A stretch of DNA of 6,593 nt. Source: Gammaproteobacteria bacterium (GTDB lineage: Bacteria; Pseudomonadota; Gammaproteobacteria; Coxiellales; Coxiellaceae). The notes beneath the pieces are model-generated. The model had not been told where the DNA came from. It saw only the letters and a list, made by a program, of their open reading frames with translations, and did not search any database. How positions within the stretch are numbered: position 1 is the first letter of the stretch; each line of letters starts with the position of its first letter. Positions 1 through 3,600 of the stretch are shown piece after piece. The DNA lies in contig JAJFJO010000193.1 in the NCBI GenBank assembly GCA_021774015.1, positions 1 to 6,593 on the forward strand, in the 5' to 3' direction. Both the position numbers and the translations under genes were made by a program.

Positions 1-514
1 AGAAAATTCTGGTGCTGGTGCACTTATAAATGATGATCAGAATTCTGATGACAAAACACGAGAGAATGACCATCCTGATCCTCTGCATTCTGTAGAAGTG
101 GATGGGTCAATTCCATCTGTTTCCTCACCAGTTTCTCCAGATGTACTTCCTTTAGTTCAATTGTTACATAACTGGAAAGCACACCGTGAACAACATTATA
201 ACGTGATTGAAAATGGTGCTAGATGGTTTGTCTCTTTATTTCCATTTGGTGGATTTAGTGGAGCAGAAAAAATTCGAGCTGTAAATCGATTTTGTGATAC
301 AGATTATAGTAATTTAGAACTCACTGATCGAGAATGTTGTATTCTGTTACAAGGGAGAACAGGCCGATTATTTGCCCAAGAGAGTATTAAAACACATGCT
401 GCGATTAGAGGGTATAAACCCGATGCTGCGGATCATGGAGATGATAAAGATGATGTATTGGGCTCACCTCGAGATAGTAAAGGGCACTGTGTCACGCCAG
501 GGCAGGGTATGTAG
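1..514 (+). CDS. 3' end of an unknown protein with an effector-like C-terminal module (5' partial)
   Basis: The frame is open from position 2 to the TAG at 512-514, giving 170 visible residues. No ATG occurs upstream of the GTG at 98 and the frame is open to the left edge, so the true start probably lies outside the window; a start at GTG 98 would be possible but has no clear Shine-Dalgarno. The first 35 or so residues are Asp/Asn/Ser/Pro-rich and look like a disordered linker. A compact module follows, with Trp and aromatic residues (WFVSLFPFGGFSG), then AEKIRAVNRFC, then LTDRE and GRTGRLF, and the protein ends in an acidic, charged tail. The pattern 'small-residue loop, EKI.A...., LT..E...L..GR.G.' reminds me of a C-terminal module recurring in predicted Legionellales effectors; this is recollection, not a database match. 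No catalytic motif or membrane segment is visible. It is co-directional with the giant gene 153 nt downstream. Function unknown. Confidence 0.8.
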   Translation, partial: ENSGAGALINDDQNSDDKTRENDHPDPLHSVEVDGSIPSVSSPVSPDVLPLVQLLHNWKAHREQHYNVIENGARWFVSLFPFGGFSGAEKIRAVNRFCDTDYSNLELTDRECCILLQGRTGRLFAQESIKTHAAIRGYKPDAADHGDDKDDVLGSPRDSKGHCVTPGQGM

Positions 515-586
515 CGATAAGAGGTGTACAAATAGTAAATAATGAAATAAAGATAATGTGAATGCGTTATTTATCAATACTAAAAT

Positions 587-591
587 AGGGA
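587..591 (+). promoter_or_regulatory. Possible ribosome binding site for the short upstream ORF
   Basis: AGGGA lies 7 nt before the ATG at 599. Its spacing and purine content are at least as good as those of the site in front of the giant gene, which is why the short ORF was considered at all. Confidence 0.35.
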
Positions 592-598
592 ATGCTAC

Positions 599-661
599 AT
601 GCTTATTAGCTCAAAGAATGAGTTATTGATGTTATTAAAAGCCGTTGCTGATAGGGGCTAA
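599..661 (+). CDS. Possible 20-codon leader ORF, or former 5' end of the giant gene
   Basis: ATG at 599 opens 20 codons ending at TAA 659-661. The peptide is Leu/Lys-rich (M-L-I-S-S-K-N-E-L-L-M-L-L-K...) and could form an amphipathic helix. It is preceded by AGGGA at good spacing and sits in the same frame as the giant ORF, whose ATG comes 6 nt after this stop. Three readings are possible: a leader peptide translationally coupled to the giant gene; the original N-terminus cut off by a nonsense change to TAA; or chance. An ORF this short could easily be accidental, so confidence is low. The giant ORF remains intact without it because the OTU catalytic core begins only after residue 18 from the 668 start. 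Confidence 0.25.
   Translation: MLISSKNELLMLLKAVADRG
653..657 (+). promoter_or_regulatory. Likely ribosome binding site for the giant gene
   Basis: AGGGG ends 10 nt before ATG 668, slightly long but acceptable spacing. The purine run at 660-666 is too close to the ATG to serve well. The in-frame TAA at 659-661 and the absence of ATG, GTG or TTG codons at 662-667 make ATG 668 the first possible start after that stop. Confidence 0.5.
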
Positions 662-667
662 AGAAGT

Positions 668-3600
668 ATGCGGGAGCCAAAATTACAAGAAGCTAAACAA
701 GAAACCGAATCAGAAACTTGGCAAGAATTTGATGTGCCCGGTGATGGCAGTTGCTTATTTTATGCAGTAGTGTTTAGTGTGTTGTTACCTGTGCTTAAAG
801 ATGATACTGCATTTGAGCGGCGCTTTATCCAGCTGTTTGGAGATAGTAATAAACCTGGACTAAACGACTTTAAACAAGAGCTGTTGCAATACAAAGGCCA
901 ACCCGATTTTTTTGTAGGATTAAAAGAACGCGCAGCGCAGTTCGAAGTGTTAGTTGATACTGCTTTTCGGCAAAATGTTGTACGCTTTATGCGTGAGAAT
1001 AAGGCAGATTTTTTAGGATTTTTTTCAGAAGGTGCTGATAGTTTTGAAGCACGAATGACTTCAGTAATAAAAGCTAAAGTCTGGGGCGGGCAAGCTGAAA
1101 TTGAAGCGATTAGTCAGTTATTACACATTCAAATTCAGGTAAAAGAAAAACAAGTAGATGGGAGTTGGAAGGATTCGGCATTTCATGGTCAAGACCAAGG
1201 TTATGATTCAACTATCATTTTAGGGTTTACCTCAGCCGGTCATGGAGCTGGTGCTGTTAATAACCATTATCATTTTTTTATCGATCCACAGGTTTTTTTG
1301 GGATCAATACCATTGCCGATAACCACTGCTGCTGCACAAATGCTAATAGCAGATATGTACCAGCCATTTGGTGGGCAGGATGTACGCATGGCTGCACCTA
1401 TAACAATAAATAAGGCTGCTCTAGAGGACACTGCACATCGAATTGCAGATCCAACATTAAAATCCAGTATATTTAGCATCATTGCAACACTGGATACTAA
1501 AATCAAAGATTTTAATGTTGATTTAGCGGATCCTATTATTGAATTATCAGATGTATTAAAATCGCTTGATGAGATTAATGGGATAATAGGTGCAGCCAAA
1601 ACGAGTTTAGAACGCAGTGCAGCAGATAATACCTCCAAACGTAGAGCAGCCAGTGTCTTAAAAACTATTGAAACTAAATGCCAAGAATCATCTGCACAAT
1701 TCACCCCACCAACTCTACCTACAGTCAAGCATCACTGGAAGTCGCACCGTCTGCGTTTAGGTCAAATGCATTTGCATGGACCCAGTGATATTGCTGTACA
1801 ATTCCATGATGCATTAACGGCTATTAAAACGAAAGGCAGCAAACGTTATTCAGCTAAAAGTGTACTCATCTGCTATGCACCACCTAATTTAAAAAATGCT
1901 CAAGAGCAACATTTATCTTGGGTGCCTGATTTTTTAATAGGGTTAAGAGCGCACCTAGAAGCTGCTGGGATTTATGCCAAATTGGATATTAAAGATTTAA
2001 GGCCGGGTGAAAACATGTATCACTACATGCAACAAGCAGAAATGGTTGATTATGTGATTTTAATCGGAACAGAATCATTATTGCATGGACATGAAAATGG
2101 TTTATTTGAGGTTCGTGAACAATTAACACATATCAAACGTAAGCGGGAGCAGGATCATAAAGAGGGAAAATACACGGTATTACCTATATTGATCAGTGGT
2201 CAGAATGAGACAAGCTTTCCAGCAGGGTATGATTGGTATACAGGGATTAGAGATTGCAAAACAACGACGGCGACTTATTTTGATCATATTCAGTGGTTGA
2301 TAGAGGCACTTTATGAAACGACTGAAGAAGCATTTACATCAGAATGGGATGTGTTTTTAAGATCTATAGATGAACAATCTAAATTAATTGTAACCAAAGG
2401 TTTAACAAAAGAATCTGTATTAGAGCAGTTACAAAGAGAGAATGAAATTAAAGCTCGGGAAAATGCGGAGCAGAATAGAGTGGCTCACAGTCTATTACCG
2501 CGACTGTTAAATGAGACAAAAGCAAAATCCAGGCCCAAGCCTGCGGATCATTTTGATGAATTATCAATGTGTTTAGGTCAGTATTACGCACAACAAAGTC
2601 ATATTCGTTTGCCCGTATTTAAAGTATCACAACCCATTAGTAAAAGTTACGTTAATTTAGCATTGGTAGAAGCTAAGGGGCAGCATGATCGAGAATCATC
2701 TGCTGTGGAGAAAACATCTTTAGGAACAGGTCGCTTAGATGCGTATGAAGATTTCTTTGATATTAAAGATGAATCACTCATACAGCCTGATCGTTTATTT
2801 TTAGATGATGAATCAAAGCGCTTATTAATTGTAGGGCGTGCCGGTATTGGTAAAAGTACATTTTGCCAATACGTCAGCTATTGCTGGGGAAAAGGGTTGA
2901 GCGTGCAAAGTGGGAAAGATGGCGATGATAGTTTGGATTCCAAAGCGGGGATCGATCGAGTGTTACCAGGATTATGGCCACAATTTTCATATATTTTTTG
3001 GTTGCCTTTACGGTATCTGAATCAATGGGGTGACTTTATTGCCCTTAATAAAGACTGTCCAGCATATGGCACTTTAACTAAAAAAATAGTATTAGTTCGT
3101 TTTATATTGTATGTGCTCGATGCAGAAAAGAAAAAAGACACTGCGTTTGATATTGAACTAGCCCGGATAGATGCTGCTCTGCGATCACCTGAGACGTGTC
3201 TATTTATCTTAGATGGATATGATGAAGTCAGTATAGATAAAAGCTCAATAGCGTATCAAGTGCTGCATGAGTGTTTACTGATACAGCCGAATTATATTGT
3301 GACCTCCCGTCCGCATGCGGTGGTAGATGCCCCCATATTTGATCAACAAAGATGTTTGCGCTATGAATTAATGGGGTTCAGAGACCGCGAAATACCTCAA
3401 TATGTTCAGCTCGTGTATCAACTTAACGGGTGGGATACAATTGACTCAGCAAAATCTGCAGCGGCAGCAGCAAATGCGGCAGATGAGCAATTACCCTCTG
3501 ACCATTTAATCGATATATTAAGAGCCAAAGAAAACCTTTGGACCTTGTCACATACTCCGATTAACTTAGCGTTGATATGCAGTTTACAACGAGAAGCTCC

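Larger units (their letters stand above)
515..667 (+). other. Intergenic region between the two main genes
   Basis: This 153-nt AT-rich gap separates the upstream TAG from the ATG at 668. It holds one possible short ORF (599-661) and two purine-rich Shine-Dalgarno-like sites. I see no convincing sigma-70 promoter: TAAAAT at 581-586 could serve as a -10 but has no good -35 at 16-18 bp, and TTGATG at 626-631 faces only a poor TGATAG at 649-654. A weak AT stem (ATAATG 553-558 with CGTTAT 565-570, one G-T pair) has no following T-run and is not a credible intrinsic terminator. The two genes could therefore be cotranscribed, or use a promoter I cannot recognise. Confidence 0.5.

Noticed and set aside
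98..514. GTG at 98 as the real start of the upstream gene
   Set aside because: The frame stays open to the left edge and no clear ribosome binding site precedes the GTG, so a start outside the window is more likely.
553..570. Hairpin after the upstream gene as an intrinsic terminator
   Set aside because: The stem is only 6 bp, AT-rich with a G-T pair, and no T-run follows.
581..654. Sigma-70 promoter for the giant gene
   Set aside because: TAAAAT at 581-586 has no -35 at suitable spacing, and TTGATG 626-631 pairs only with a poor -10 (TGATAG 649-654) that would leave a leader of a few bases.
1270..1728. 152-codon open frame on the minus strand
   Set aside because: It lies wholly antisense to the OTU-TIR linker of the giant gene, has no recognisable domain and shows no convincing RBS; the plus-strand frame with coherent domains explains the region.
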